From Streptomyces sp. SID13726 (GTDB lineage Bacteria; Actinomycetota; Actinomycetes; Streptomycetales; Streptomycetaceae), in contig NZ_JAAGLY010000025.1 of assembly GCF_010548375.1 (NCBI RefSeq), positions 1 to 64,000 of the forward strand: a DNA stretch of 64,000 nt, read 5' to 3'. The notes beneath the pieces are model-generated. The model had not been told where the DNA came from, searched no databases, and saw only the letters and a program-made list of their open reading frames with translations. A program made the translations under genes and the position numbers. Below, in pieces: positions 23,864 through 32,450 of the stretch (positions are counted from its first letter, which is position 1; every line of letters starts with the position of its first letter).

Positions 23864-24655
23864 TCAGAGCGCCGGGACCTCCGAGAGGGGTATTTCCAGA
23901 TCCGTGACGTTCTCGCCGCCCTCACCGAATCCGGGTTCCGAACGCAGCGCCAGCGTGGAGTTCTTCAGTCCGGACGCCTCGGGGGTTCCGCATTTCACAT
24001 TGCGGAGCCACAGCCGCCCGTCCGGAGTTCCGTTGTTCAGGATCTGCGGATAGAAGACGTGGATACTGGTGGCGCCCTCGCTCGGTGAGAAGAACACCGT
24101 CTGCCCGTCCTGCGGTTCCTTGTACGTGGCCTTGATGAACCCGCTCACGTCGGTACGCTTGTGCGACCACATGAAGAAGCCGATGCTGTCCGCCTGCACG
24201 GTGTCGGACCGCTCGAAGGCCAGCGTGGTCTTCTTGTCGTCCCGGGTGATGTTGACTTCCTTGGTCTGGAACTTCGCGCCGATCTCGAAGAAGGAATTCC
24301 CGAGCTTGATACCGCTGTCGGCGACGAATCCCTCCTCCAGCTGAATCGTCCGCGTCACCGAGGCGCTCACGCTGAAACTCTTCGTCGTGGTCGAGGCGTT
24401 CCCGCAGTTGTCCGAGACGGGCGAGACCCGTTCGTTCGGGCCGAGGCTGTCCCGCTTGAACTGGACGTCGACGAACCGGCAGTCCGTCAGCTTGTCGGAG
24501 TCGGCGCGGCAGTCGGCCGTGACCTCCGAAGGGGTGGCGGCACCGGCCGGGTTCAGCAGGGTGACACCGGCGGCGACGGCGACCGCGGGCGCGGCGACCA
24601 TGAGCGCCAGGCGCTTCCTGCGACTGCGCCGACCGTGGACTCTGGAGCGGGACAT
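23864..24655 (-). CDS. Secreted aerolysin/ETX-like protein, member 2 of a pair
   Basis: 263 aa. Long basic signal peptide (1-40, RRSRRKRLALMVAAPAVAVA ending GAA). The mature protein has four Cys and a Ser/Thr-rich alternating stretch (TTTKSFSVSASVTRTIQ, then GFVADSGIKLGNSFFEIGA and KFQTKEVNITRDDKKTT), the look of the pre-stem strands and amphipathic hairpin of aerolysin-type beta-pore proteins (ETX/MTX2). A receptor-binding domain is not evident. It lies 32 bases after a second protein of the same design, same strand. Family is my pattern reading, not a match I could test. Confidence 0.6.
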   Translation of the reverse strand: MSRSRVHGRRSRRKRLALMVAAPAVAVAAGVTLLNPAGAATPSEVTADCRADSDKLTDCRFVDVQFKRDSLGPNERVSPVSDNCGNASTTTKSFSVSASVTRTIQLEEGFVADSGIKLGNSFFEIGAKFQTKEVNITRDDKKTTLAFERSDTVQADSIGFFMWSHKRTDVSGFIKATYKEPQDGQTVFFSPSEGATSIHVFYPQILNNGTPDGRLWLRNVKCGTPEASGLKNSTLALRSEPGFGEGGENVTDLEIPLSEVPAL

Positions 24656-24687
24656 GAGGGTTTCTCCTGGTGAGAGGGGGATCGGGG

Positions 24688-25431
24688 TCAGCAGTCTTCG
24701 AGTACGGTCTTGGCGGTGCCGTCCACCACTCCGGGGGCGCCGGCCGCGCCGGGCAGCATGCTGGGGCCCTCGACGACGTCCTCCAGGACGAAGTTCTTCT
24801 CGGGCGTCGGGTTGTTGGCGAAGTCACCGGGGAAGGCGTCGATGCGCACCCGCCATTCGCCGGTCATACGCTGCATCTTCGGCGTGAACAGAATGTGCGC
24901 GACCTTTCCGACCGGCACCTCGACGGTGTCCTTGCTGCCCGCCTTCACGGTGTTCGTCGTCATGTCGAGCGAGCTCTTGTGGACCGACCAGGTGCCGCTC
25001 AGAACACCGAAAAGGCCGCCGGAACCGCCCTGCACCGTGGCGATCTGCTTGCCCTTTCCCTGGGCCACCTCGGACTCCCAGGCGATGGACACCTTGGCCG
25101 GATCGGTGGCGTTCGGCTCGCAGTTGGGGAAGTCGATCGACGCCTTCTCGGTGGGGCCGTCGAAGGTCTCGAAGTTGGTCTCGACGAAATCGCAGTTGTC
25201 GGATCCGAAGCTCGGTCCCGCGATGGGGTGCCCGCCGAAGTCGTCGATGGACTGCTGTTTTCCGTCGAGCACTTTCGCCCTCTTGCACAGGTCCATGATC
25301 TGCGCCGGGGTCTTCTCCTCGGCCGCGTTCGCCGACGGCAGCAGAACGGTGACCACGGCACCGCCGGTGGCCAGGGCCGCGCCGATCGCCACGTACCGGA
25401 CCTTCTTGTTCCTGAGTCTCCTTCTGGCCAC
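24688..25431 (-). CDS. Secreted aerolysin/ETX-like protein, member 1 of a pair
   Basis: 247 aa from GTG 25431, after GGAGA; the frame is open far upstream but that part is shadow of the SDR gene. Signal peptide MARRRLRNKKVRYVAIG... cut near PSANA. The mature part shows the same plan as its downstream neighbour: AKVSIAWESEVAQGKGKQ, a Gly-rich turn GGSGGLFGVLSG, alternating strands to EVPVGKVAHILFTPKM, then GEWRV. There are three Cys in the first half and one at the very C-terminus. The two genes form an operon facing away from the SDR promoter. Function unknown; pore formation is a hypothesis. Confidence 0.6.
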   Translation of the reverse strand: MARRRLRNKKVRYVAIGAALATGGAVVTVLLPSANAAEEKTPAQIMDLCKRAKVLDGKQQSIDDFGGHPIAGPSFGSDNCDFVETNFETFDGPTEKASIDFPNCEPNATDPAKVSIAWESEVAQGKGKQIATVQGGSGGLFGVLSGTWSVHKSSLDMTTNTVKAGSKDTVEVPVGKVAHILFTPKMQRMTGEWRVRIDAFPGDFANNPTPEKNFVLEDVVEGPSMLPGAAGAPGVVDGTAKTVLEDC

Positions 25432-25539
25432 GCCAGTCTCCGTTCTTGGGGGTGGCTTTGCCTTGCCGTGACGGATTATTGGTGGACCCTGTGAGGCGTG
25501 CACAGAGGCAAATGTCCCTACCCGTAGGTCACTTGCTAT

Positions 25540-25569
25540 CTGACGTTCCGTCAGATTCGGCGCTACGAT
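25540..25569 (+). promoter_or_regulatory. Operator and -10 of the SDR gene
   Basis: CTGAC-GTTCC-GTCAG (25540-25554), then ATTCGGCGC and TACGAT (25564-25569). A TTGCTA hexamer stands just before the palindrome, so the operator fills the space between -35 and -10. The spacer matches that of the amidohydrolase promoter except for one base. Confidence 0.75.
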
Positions 25570-25599
25570 GCGGACCTCACCGATGCGAAGGGGTTCGCC

Positions 25600-26370
25600 A
25601 TGGGCAAGCTCGACGGCCGCGTCGTCCTCGTTACCGGCGCGGCGCGCGGACAGGGGGAGCAGGAGGCCCGGCTGTTCCGTGCGGAGGGTGCCGAGGTCGT
25701 CGTGGCGGACGTGCTCGACGAACAGGGAGAGGCGCTCGCCGAGGAGATCGGCGCCCGCTACGTCCACCTCGACGTGAGCCGGGAGGACGAGTGGCGCTCC
25801 GCGGTCGAGACGGTCGCCGAGGCGCACGGCCGGATCGACGGGCTGGTCAACAACGCCGGCATCCTGCGCTTCAACGCCCTCCTCGACACCCCGCTCGACG
25901 AGTTCATGCGGATCGTCGAGGTCAACCAGGTCGGCTGCTTCCTGGGCGTCAAGACGGTCGCCCCGCGGATGTCCGACGGCGGCACCATCGTCAACACCGC
26001 CTCCTACACCGGCGTGACCGGCATGGCCGCGGTCGGCGCCTACGCGGCCAGCAAGCACGCGATCCTCGGGCTCACCCGGGTCGCCGCGCTGGAACTCGCC
26101 CCGCGCGGCATCCGCGTCAACGCGATGTGCCCGGGCGCGATCGACACCGCCATGTCCAACCCGGCCGCCCTGGACCCCTCGATGGACGGCGAGGAGGCGG
26201 CCCGTGGACTCGACCGGTTCTACCGCAAGATCGTGCCGCTCGGGCGGATCGGGCAGCCGCAGGAGGTGGCCCGGCTCGCGCTCTTCCTCAGCTGCGAGGA
26301 CTCCTCCTACATCACAGGCCAGCCCTTCGTGATCGACGGCGGCTGGCTCGCCGGAGTCTCGCTCGGCTGA
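25600..26370 (+). CDS. Short-chain dehydrogenase/reductase (SDR)
   Basis: 256 aa classical SDR. NAD(P)-binding TGAARGQG, NNAG motif in LVNNAGILRF, catalytic Ser in NTASYTG, and Tyr/Lys in YAASK. The acidic residue in VVVADVLDE at the end of strand 2 favours NAD over NADP. It is closest to the alcohol/hydroxysteroid and FabG-like dehydrogenases. Single gene behind its own palindromic operator, followed 62 bases later by the operator of the LLM-deacylase-ALDH operon. Likely oxidises a hydroxy intermediate of the same pathway. Confidence 0.88.
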   Translation: MGKLDGRVVLVTGAARGQGEQEARLFRAEGAEVVVADVLDEQGEALAEEIGARYVHLDVSREDEWRSAVETVAEAHGRIDGLVNNAGILRFNALLDTPLDEFMRIVEVNQVGCFLGVKTVAPRMSDGGTIVNTASYTGVTGMAAVGAYAASKHAILGLTRVAALELAPRGIRVNAMCPGAIDTAMSNPAALDPSMDGEEAARGLDRFYRKIVPLGRIGQPQEVARLALFLSCEDSSYITGQPFVIDGGWLAGVSLG

Positions 26371-26381
26371 CGGGCCGTCAT
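26367..26381. promoter_or_regulatory. Degenerate operator copy (CTGAC-GGGCC-GTCAT)
   Basis: One arm base differs from the palindrome. It overlaps the SDR stop codon and lies 65 bp before the perfect site of the next operon, so it may be an auxiliary site or chance. Confidence 0.35.
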
Positions 26382-26431
26382 GTCTTGACCATCCAGGCGC
26401 CCGGTGCCACAGTCGGCGGCAGATCGGGAAT

Positions 26432-26446
26432 CTGACGGAGTGTCAG
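26432..26446. promoter_or_regulatory. Palindromic operator of the LLM-deacylase-ALDH operon
   Basis: CTGAC-GGAGT-GTCAG, 27 bases before the TTG start of the LLM gene. No clear -10 follows. Confidence 0.72.
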
Positions 26447-26472
26447 AAACAGACTGGGGACGGTGAACCTCC

Positions 26473-27591
26473 TTGGAATTCGGGCTCTTTGTACAGGGAT
26501 ACGTGGGAAAGCGCGCCGAGACCGACCCGCTGGCCGAGCACAAGGCGCTGATGGAGGAGACCGAGTACGTCATCCAGGCGGACAAGTCCGGGTTCAAGTA
26601 CGCCTGGGCGTCCGAGCACCACTTCCTGGAGGAGTACTCGCACCTCTCCGCCAACGACGTGTTCCTCGGCTACCTCGCGCACGCCACCGAGCGCATCCAC
26701 CTCGGCTCCGGGATCTTCAATCCGCTCGCCCAGGTCAACCACCCCGTGAAGGTCGCCGAGAAGGTGGCCATGCTCGACCATCTCACCGAGAACCGCTTCG
26801 AGTTCGGCAGCGGACGCGGGGCCGGGTCCCACGAGATCCTCGGGTTCATACCGGGCGTCACCGATATGAACTACACCAAGGAGATCTGGGAAGAGACCAT
26901 CGCCGAGTTCCCCAAGATGTGGCTCCAGGACGAGTACGTCGGCTTCCAGGGCAAGCACTGGCAGCTGCCGCCGCGCAAGATCCTGCCCAAGCCGTACGGG
27001 AAGTCGCACCCCGCGATGTGGTACGCCGCCGGGTCGCCGCCGTCGTACGCGATGGCCGCCCGCAAGGGGCTCGGGGTGCTCGGGTTCAGCGTGCAGAAGG
27101 TCTCCGACATGGAGTGGGTGCTGGAGCAGTACAAGACCGCTGTCGTGGACGCCGAGCCCATCGGGGACTTCGTCAACGACAACGTGATGGTGACGACGAC
27201 GGCGATCTGTGCGCCGACGCATGACGAGGCGATCCAGATCGCGGTAAACGGCGGGCTGCACTATCTGCCCTCGCTGGTGTTCCGGTACCACGACACCTTC
27301 CCGCGGCCCGAGGGGTTCCCTGTGTGGCCGGAGACGCTGCCCGAGTACACCGCGGAGTTCGTCGAAGTCCTCATCGAGGAGGAGCTGTTGATCTGCGGGG
27401 ACCCCGATGAGGTGGTCCGGCAGTGCAAGCGGTGGGAGCAGGCGGGGGCGGATCAGTTGAGCTTCGGGTTGCCGGTGGGGGTTCCGAAGGAGGAGACGTT
27501 GCAGACGATTCGGTTGATCGGGGAGCACGTGATTCCGAAGATCGATACGGATCCTGTGCATCGGACTACGCGGTTCCGGAGGGGTGTCTGA
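26473..27591 (+). CDS. LLM-class flavin- or F420-dependent monooxygenase-like protein
   Basis: 372 aa luciferase-like protein, longer than the F420 types nearby and closer to LuxA-like monooxygenases. Segments: FKYAWASEHHFLEEYSHLS, IHLGSGIFNPLAQVNHP, MLDHLTENRFEFGSGRG, and PAMWYAAGSPPSYAMAA. TTG start (MEFGLFVQGY), with GGGGA 12 bases before it; a GTG at 26463 is in another frame. First gene of an operon with the deacylase-like and aldehyde dehydrogenase genes. Likely introduces oxygen into, or oxidises, the pathway substrate. Confidence 0.85.
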   Translation: MEFGLFVQGYVGKRAETDPLAEHKALMEETEYVIQADKSGFKYAWASEHHFLEEYSHLSANDVFLGYLAHATERIHLGSGIFNPLAQVNHPVKVAEKVAMLDHLTENRFEFGSGRGAGSHEILGFIPGVTDMNYTKEIWEETIAEFPKMWLQDEYVGFQGKHWQLPPRKILPKPYGKSHPAMWYAAGSPPSYAMAARKGLGVLGFSVQKVSDMEWVLEQYKTAVVDAEPIGDFVNDNVMVTTTAICAPTHDEAIQIAVNGGLHYLPSLVFRYHDTFPRPEGFPVWPETLPEYTAEFVEVLIEEELLICGDPDEVVRQCKRWEQAGADQLSFGLPVGVPKEETLQTIRLIGEHVIPKIDTDPVHRTTRFRRGV

Positions 27592-27616
27592 GCTTCGAGG
27601 GCGGCTGCGGGTGTGT

Positions 27617-27647
27617 GGGGGCTGGTCGCGCAGTTCCCCGCGCCCCT
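27617..27647 (+). repeat. Streptomyces interspersed GC-rich element, copy 1
   Basis: GGGGCTGGTCGCGCAGTTCC continuing into CCGCGCCCCT, a palindromic element seen in many Streptomyces intergenic regions. Here it lies inside the LLM-deacylase operon spacer. Other copies are at 38401, 57930 and 58005. Confidence 0.75.
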
Positions 27648-27680
27648 GAATGCGCAAGGTAGGCCGAGGAGGCAACGTTC

Positions 27681-29411
27681 ATGCTCGATCACGTCATCAA
27701 AGGGGCGACCGTTGTCGACGGGACCGGCGCCCCCGCCCGCACCGCCGACGTCGGCATCAGGAACGGTCGTATAGCTGTCATCGGAGACATCGGTGAGGAC
27801 GCCCGCACCACCGAGGACGCCACCGGGCTCGTCCTCGCCCCCGGGTTCGTCGACCCCCACACCCACTACGACGCCCAGTTGTTCTGGGACCCGTACGCGA
27901 CCCCGTCCCTCAACCACGGAGTCACCACCGTCGCCGCCGGGAACTGCGGGTTCACGCTCGCGCCGCTCAACCCCGCGCGCCCCGAGGACGCCGACTACAC
28001 GCGCCGCATGATGTCCAAGGTCGAGGGGATGTCGTTGGTGGCCCTGGAGGAGGGGGCGCCCTGGAGTTGGCAGTCCTTCGGGGATTATCTGGACGCACTC
28101 GAAGGGCGGATCGCCGTTAACGCGGGGTTCATGGTGGGGCATTGCGCGCTGCGGCGGTACGTCATGGGGGCGGATGCCGTCGGCGGGCAGCCGTCCGAGG
28201 AGCAACTGGCTGAGATGCTGCGGCTGTTCCATGAGGCCATGGACGCCGGGGCCTGGGGGTTCTCCACCACCCAGTCGTCCACGCACTCCGACGGGGACGG
28301 CAAGCCCGTCGCGTCCCGGCACGCCCTGCCCGCCGAACTCCTCGCGCTGTCCAAGGCAGTCGGGGAGCACGAGGGGACGCAGATCGAGGCGATCGTCGCC
28401 GGGTGTCTCGATCAGTTCAGTGATGCCGAGATCGAGCTGTTCGTGGAGATGAGCGCGGCGGCGGGGCGGCCGCTCAACTGGAACGTGCTGACCATCGACT
28501 CGGCCGTACCGGAGCGGGTGCCGAGGCAGCTGTTCGCGAGCGAGCAGGCGAGGAAGGCGGGCGGCCGGGTCGTCGCGCTGACCATGCCGATCCTCACTCC
28601 GATGAACATGTCCCTGGGCACCTTCTGCGCCCTCAACCTCATCCCCGGGTGGGGGCCGGTCCTCTCGCTGCCCGTCCCCGAGCGGATCGAGAGACTGCGC
28701 GACCCGGACGTACAGGCCGAGTTGGTGCGGCACTCCCAGGCCAAGGAGGCCGGCGTCTTCCGGCGGCTGACCAACTTCGGGCGGTACGTCATCGGGGACA
28801 CGTACAGCGAGGCGAACCGTGGGCTCAGCGGGCGGGTCGTGGAGGACATCGCGGCCGAGCGCGGGCAGACGCCGTTCGGCGCGCTCGTCGAGATCTGCGC
28901 GGCCGACGACCTGCGTACGGTCCTGTGGCCCATGCCGACCGACAACGACCCGGCGTCCTGGGCGATGCGTGCCGAGGCCTGGCAGCACGAGGACGTGATG
29001 CTGGGCGGGTCCGACGCCGGGGCGCATCTGGACCGGATGTGCGGGGCGCCGTACACGACCCGTTTCCTCGGGGACTGTCTGCGCGGGCGGAAGCTGACCA
29101 CGCTGGAGCAGGCCGTGAAGATGCTCACCGACGATCCCGCCCGGCTGTTCGGGCTGCGGGAGCGCGGGCGGATCGAGGAGGGCTTCCATGCGGACCTCGT
29201 GCTCTTCGACCCGGAGCGGATCGACGCGGGCACGGCCACCCTGGTGCACGACCTGCCGGGTGACAGTCCGCGGCTGGACTCCCGGGCGATCGGGATACGG
29301 GCCGTGTGGGTCAACGGAGTCGAGGCGATCCGGGACGACGTGGTGAGCGGGGCCGTACCGGGCCGGGTGCTGCGCTCGGGGCGGGACACCCGGACGGTGA
29401 GCACCAAGTGA
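27681..29411 (+). CDS. N-acyl-D-amino-acid deacylase family amidohydrolase
   Basis: 576 aa, matching the D-aminoacylase branch of the amidohydrolase superfamily. The metal-binding HxH of the barrel shows in GFVDPHTHYDAQLFW; further positions in GNCGFTLAP and GGSDAGAHLDRMCG; the C-terminal beta domain carries FHADLVLFDPERID. Enzymes of this family hydrolyse N-acyl or cyclic amides with one or two zinc ions. The second gene of the operon; its stop overlaps the ALDH start (GTGA). In this acyl-CoA setting a ring or amide bond may be its target. Confidence 0.87.
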   Translation: MLDHVIKGATVVDGTGAPARTADVGIRNGRIAVIGDIGEDARTTEDATGLVLAPGFVDPHTHYDAQLFWDPYATPSLNHGVTTVAAGNCGFTLAPLNPARPEDADYTRRMMSKVEGMSLVALEEGAPWSWQSFGDYLDALEGRIAVNAGFMVGHCALRRYVMGADAVGGQPSEEQLAEMLRLFHEAMDAGAWGFSTTQSSTHSDGDGKPVASRHALPAELLALSKAVGEHEGTQIEAIVAGCLDQFSDAEIELFVEMSAAAGRPLNWNVLTIDSAVPERVPRQLFASEQARKAGGRVVALTMPILTPMNMSLGTFCALNLIPGWGPVLSLPVPERIERLRDPDVQAELVRHSQAKEAGVFRRLTNFGRYVIGDTYSEANRGLSGRVVEDIAAERGQTPFGALVEICAADDLRTVLWPMPTDNDPASWAMRAEAWQHEDVMLGGSDAGAHLDRMCGAPYTTRFLGDCLRGRKLTTLEQAVKMLTDDPARLFGLRERGRIEEGFHADLVLFDPERIDAGTATLVHDLPGDSPRLDSRAIGIRAVWVNGVEAIRDDVVSGAVPGRVLRSGRDTRTVSTK

Positions 29412-30901
29412 GCTCCACAGGCGCTTCTGCGGACGGTTCGTCGCACAACTCCCCTGACGAACAGCGGCTGTTCGTCGGTGGCGAGTGGGTGACGCCCGAC
29501 GGCGGGCACTACGCGGTGGCCGACCCCGCCACCGAGGAGACCGTCGGGTGGGCTCCGGAGGCCTCGCGGGATCAGGTGCACGCGGCCTGTGCCGCGGCTC
29601 GTGAGGCCTTCGGGCCGTGGTCGCGCACGGCGCCGGGAGAGCGGGCGGCGATCCTCGCCCGGGCCTCCGACATCGTGCGCTCCCGGCTCGTGCCGTACGC
29701 CGGACTCGCCCAGGCCGAGACCGGGGCGACCACCGGGACGGCCCGGGCCATGCAGGTCGGCGTGGCCGTCGCCCGCTTCCGGCGGTACGCGCAGGTCGAG
29801 CCCGCCGAGTGGGCGATCCCGCCGCAGATCAACGAGGCCGGGCCGATGGGGAAGGCCGCCGTGATGGGCGCCCTGGCCGTCCGGCAGCCCGTCGGGGTCG
29901 TCACCTGCATCACCTCGTACAACAACCCCTGGGCGAACCCGGCCGGGAAGATCGCCCCCGCCCTCGCCATGGGCAACACCGTCGTCGTGAAGCCCGCCCC
30001 GCAGGACCCCCTGTCCGTGTACCGCATGGCGGAGGCGCTGGAGGCCGCCGGGGTGCCGCGCGGGGTCGTGAACGTGGTGAACGGCCGTTCCGTCGAGGTC
30101 GGCGAGGCCGCCGTCGACTCACCGGACGTCGACATGGTCAGCTTCACCGGCTCCACGGCGGTCGGGCAGCGCATCGGCGAGGTGTGCGGGCGGTCCATGA
30201 AACGGCAGTTGATGGAGCTGGGCGGCAAGGGCGCCGCGGTCGTCCTCGACGACGCGGACCTCGGCGCGGCGGTGGCCGGCATCGGCACCACCTTCTCCTT
30301 CTACAGCGGACAGATCTGCACGGCGCCCACCCGGGTGCTGGCACAGCGCGGGATCTACGACCGTCTCGTCGAGCAACTGGCCGCCTACGCGGGGCGGTTG
30401 ACGGTGGGCGACCCTCGCGAGGCCGGGACGGTCGTCGGACCGGTGATCTCGGCCGCGCACCGGGAGCGGGTGGAGTCGTACATCGAACTCGGCCGCAAGG
30501 AAGGTGCCGTGGTGGTCGCCGGCGGCGAACGGCCCGATCTGGACCGGGGTTTCTATGTCGCGCCGACCCTGCTCGCGGACTGCGGGCCCGGGACACGGGT
30601 GGTCCGGGAGGAGATCTTCGGGCCGGTCGTGACCGTGACGCCCTTCGACGACGAGGAGGAGGGGATCGCCCTCGCCAACGACAGCGACTACGGCCTGATC
30701 GACTACGTCTGGTCGGCGGACGTGGCCCGTGCCTTCCGGGTGGCGCGGCGGCTGCGGGCCGGGGGAGTCGGGGTCAACACGGTCGGCCGCAACATGGAGG
30801 CGCCGTTCGGCGGCTTCCGCAGGAGCGGGGTCGGGCGGGACTGCGGCTCGTACGCGCTGCACGCCTACAGCGAGGTGCAGTCGATCGTCTGGCCGGGGTG
30901 A
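29408..30901 (+). CDS. Aldehyde dehydrogenase
   Basis: 497 aa from GTG 29408, which overlaps the upstream stop by 4 bases. NAD-linked ALDH with VKPAPQDP and FTGSTAVGQRI (cofactor binding), general base Glu in MELGGKGA, nucleophile Cys in SGQICTAPTR and EEIFGPVVTV near the C-terminus. It oxidises an aldehyde to the acid, which the acyl-CoA synthetase of the same proposed regulon could then activate. Last gene of the operon. Confidence 0.9.
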   Translation: MSSTGASADGSSHNSPDEQRLFVGGEWVTPDGGHYAVADPATEETVGWAPEASRDQVHAACAAAREAFGPWSRTAPGERAAILARASDIVRSRLVPYAGLAQAETGATTGTARAMQVGVAVARFRRYAQVEPAEWAIPPQINEAGPMGKAAVMGALAVRQPVGVVTCITSYNNPWANPAGKIAPALAMGNTVVVKPAPQDPLSVYRMAEALEAAGVPRGVVNVVNGRSVEVGEAAVDSPDVDMVSFTGSTAVGQRIGEVCGRSMKRQLMELGGKGAAVVLDDADLGAAVAGIGTTFSFYSGQICTAPTRVLAQRGIYDRLVEQLAAYAGRLTVGDPREAGTVVGPVISAAHRERVESYIELGRKEGAVVVAGGERPDLDRGFYVAPTLLADCGPGTRVVREEIFGPVVTVTPFDDEEEGIALANDSDYGLIDYVWSADVARAFRVARRLRAGGVGVNTVGRNMEAPFGGFRRSGVGRDCGSYALHAYSEVQSIVWPG

Positions 30902-30939
30902 GACGTGCCGCGGACACGCCCGTGCCCTCAACTCCCTCT

Positions 30940-30965
30940 GGAATACACATAGATGGCCTAGAGTC
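30940..30965 (+). promoter_or_regulatory. Candidate SigR-type promoter
   Basis: GGAAT, 18 bases, then GTC, 73 bases before the DUF3455 gene. This is near the SigR consensus GGAAT-N18-GTT but one base off. Confidence 0.25.
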
Positions 30966-31037
30966 CCGGAGCGGTGGGGTGGCGACATCGATGTCGGCGC
31001 CCTGAAAAGCAGTCAAAAACCGTTCCGGAGAACTGAC

Positions 31038-31574
31038 TTGAAGCTCACCAAGCGTCTCGCCATGACCACCGCGGCCCTCGCCGCCGCGACCGCCTTCCTG
31101 GGGACGACCACCGGCAACGCCGCCCCCGCGGACGCCGCGCCCCGGCCCGTGAAGGCCCCCGCCGCGCTCAAGGTGCCCGCCGGCAACAAGCTCACCGGCG
31201 TGTACCCCGCCCGGGGCGTGCAGACCTACACCTGCACCGACGGTGCCTGGAAGCTCCTGGAGCCCGCCGCCACCCTGTCCGACCGCAGAGGACGCACGGT
31301 CGCCCTGCACTCCCGCGGCCCCGTCTGGGTCTCCACGGTGGACGGCAGCGCGGTGAACGCCGCGGCCGTCGCCACCTCCCCCAAGACCGGCACCATCCCC
31401 GAACTCCTGCTCCAGGCCACGGCCACTCGGGGCTCCGGCGTCTTCGGCGGGGTCTCCTACATACAGCGCCTGAACACCACGGGCGGCGTCGCCCCGGCCA
31501 CCGCGTGCACCGGCACGGACCAGGTGAGCGTGGCGTACACGGCGACGTACGCGTTCTACAAGCCGGCGAAGTGA
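31038..31574 (+). CDS. Secreted DUF3455 protein
   Basis: 178 aa from TTG 31038, with GGAG 8 bases upstream. Signal peptide (KLTKRLAMTTAALAAATAFL, cut near GNAAPADAA). The mature part is the DUF3455 fold: VPAGNKLTGVYPARGVQTYTC, DGAWKLLEPAATL, then VALHSRGPVWVS and SGVFGGVSYIQRLNTTGG. Two Cys (YTC and TAC) probably form a disulfide. Exported proteins of this family occur in fungi and actinobacteria, with no known activity. A hairpin follows the gene. Confidence 0.85.
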   Translation: MKLTKRLAMTTAALAAATAFLGTTTGNAAPADAAPRPVKAPAALKVPAGNKLTGVYPARGVQTYTCTDGAWKLLEPAATLSDRRGRTVALHSRGPVWVSTVDGSAVNAAAVATSPKTGTIPELLLQATATRGSGVFGGVSYIQRLNTTGGVAPATACTGTDQVSVAYTATYAFYKPAK

Positions 31575-31580
31575 CGTGAC

Positions 31581-31614
31581 AGGGGGATCGGCGGCACCGG
31601 TCACCGGTCCCCCT
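31581..31614 (+). terminator. Hairpin after the DUF3455 gene
   Basis: AGGGGGA pairs with TCCCCCT, with internal ACCGGT palindromes. Seven bases after the stop codon. Confidence 0.6.
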
Positions 31615-31661
31615 CCGGCACGACGGACCCCGGCGAGTACTCGGGCCCCGGCACGGGAACA

Positions 31662-32450
31662 GTGGCGGGTATGGGACACATGGTGCAGGTCAGGGGTGGC
31701 GAGGTCTGGGCCGAGGACACCGGGACGGACACCGGCGGGGCACCGCCCCTGGTGCTGCTGCACCCGGGTGTCGGCGACTCCCGGGCCTGGGACCCCGTGC
31801 TGCCCGCCCTGACCGCACGGCACCGCGTGATCCGGTACGACGCCCGCGGCTACGGCGGATCACCGGCGCCGACCGTGTCGTACACCCTCGTCGAGGACCT
31901 CTGGAGCGTCCTGGACCACTTCTCCGTCGAGCGCGCGGTCCTGGTCGGCAGCAGCATGGGCGGTACGACCGCGCTGGACGCGGCGCTGGCCGAGCCCGAC
32001 CGGGTGGCCGCCCTGGCGCTCCTGGTCCCCGGCGTCAGCGGCTACCCGGACCTGGAGGTCCCCGAGGTGACCGCCCGGATCGGCGAACTCGCCACCGCAG
32101 GCGACAAGGACGGCCTGGTGGAGCTGTTCCTGACCATCTGGGGCAGGGCCGGCACACCCCCCGACCGCGACGCCGAGCGGCTGCTGCGGGCGGCGCTCCC
32201 GGCCTGGTTCACCACGTACGGCCACCAGACCGAGTCCGCCCCGGCCTTCGACCGCCTCGGCGAACTGGACCTCCCCTGCGCCCTCCTGCTCGGCGAGGAC
32301 GACCAGCCCGAGGTGGTCCGCTGCAACGAGGCGATGGCGGCCCGCATCCCCGGCTGCCTGCTGGTCCGCGCCCCGGCCTGCGACCACTTCCCGACGCTCC
32401 GGGTGCCGGGGACGGTCGTAGAACTGGTCTCGGGTCTCCTCAGCCGCTGA
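31662..32450 (+). CDS. Alpha/beta hydrolase
   Basis: 262 aa (ATG 31671 or 31680 are equally possible starts). Oxyanion HPGVGDSRAW, nucleophile elbow VGSSMGGTT with Ser, acid Asp in LLGEDDQPEV, and His in ACDHFPTLR. A Ser-type esterase/lipase-like enzyme of the YbfF/MhpC size class. Tail to tail with the F420-type oxidoreductase gene, with an 11-base overlap. No pathway link seen. Confidence 0.83.
   Translation: MAGMGHMVQVRGGEVWAEDTGTDTGGAPPLVLLHPGVGDSRAWDPVLPALTARHRVIRYDARGYGGSPAPTVSYTLVEDLWSVLDHFSVERAVLVGSSMGGTTALDAALAEPDRVAALALLVPGVSGYPDLEVPEVTARIGELATAGDKDGLVELFLTIWGRAGTPPDRDAERLLRAALPAWFTTYGHQTESAPAFDRLGELDLPCALLLGEDDQPEVVRCNEAMAARIPGCLLVRAPACDHFPTLRVPGTVVELVSGLLSR

Noticed and set aside
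24688..26058. 456-codon version of the secreted protein
   Set aside because: The extra N-terminal part is antisense to the SDR; a signal peptide begins at GTG 25431.
20962..30901. Secondary-metabolite biosynthetic cluster
   Set aside because: No PKS, NRPS, terpene synthase or RiPP-modifying gene; the enzymes fit catabolism better. The afsS LDNHAT repeats looked at first like a RiPP precursor, but they match AfsS.
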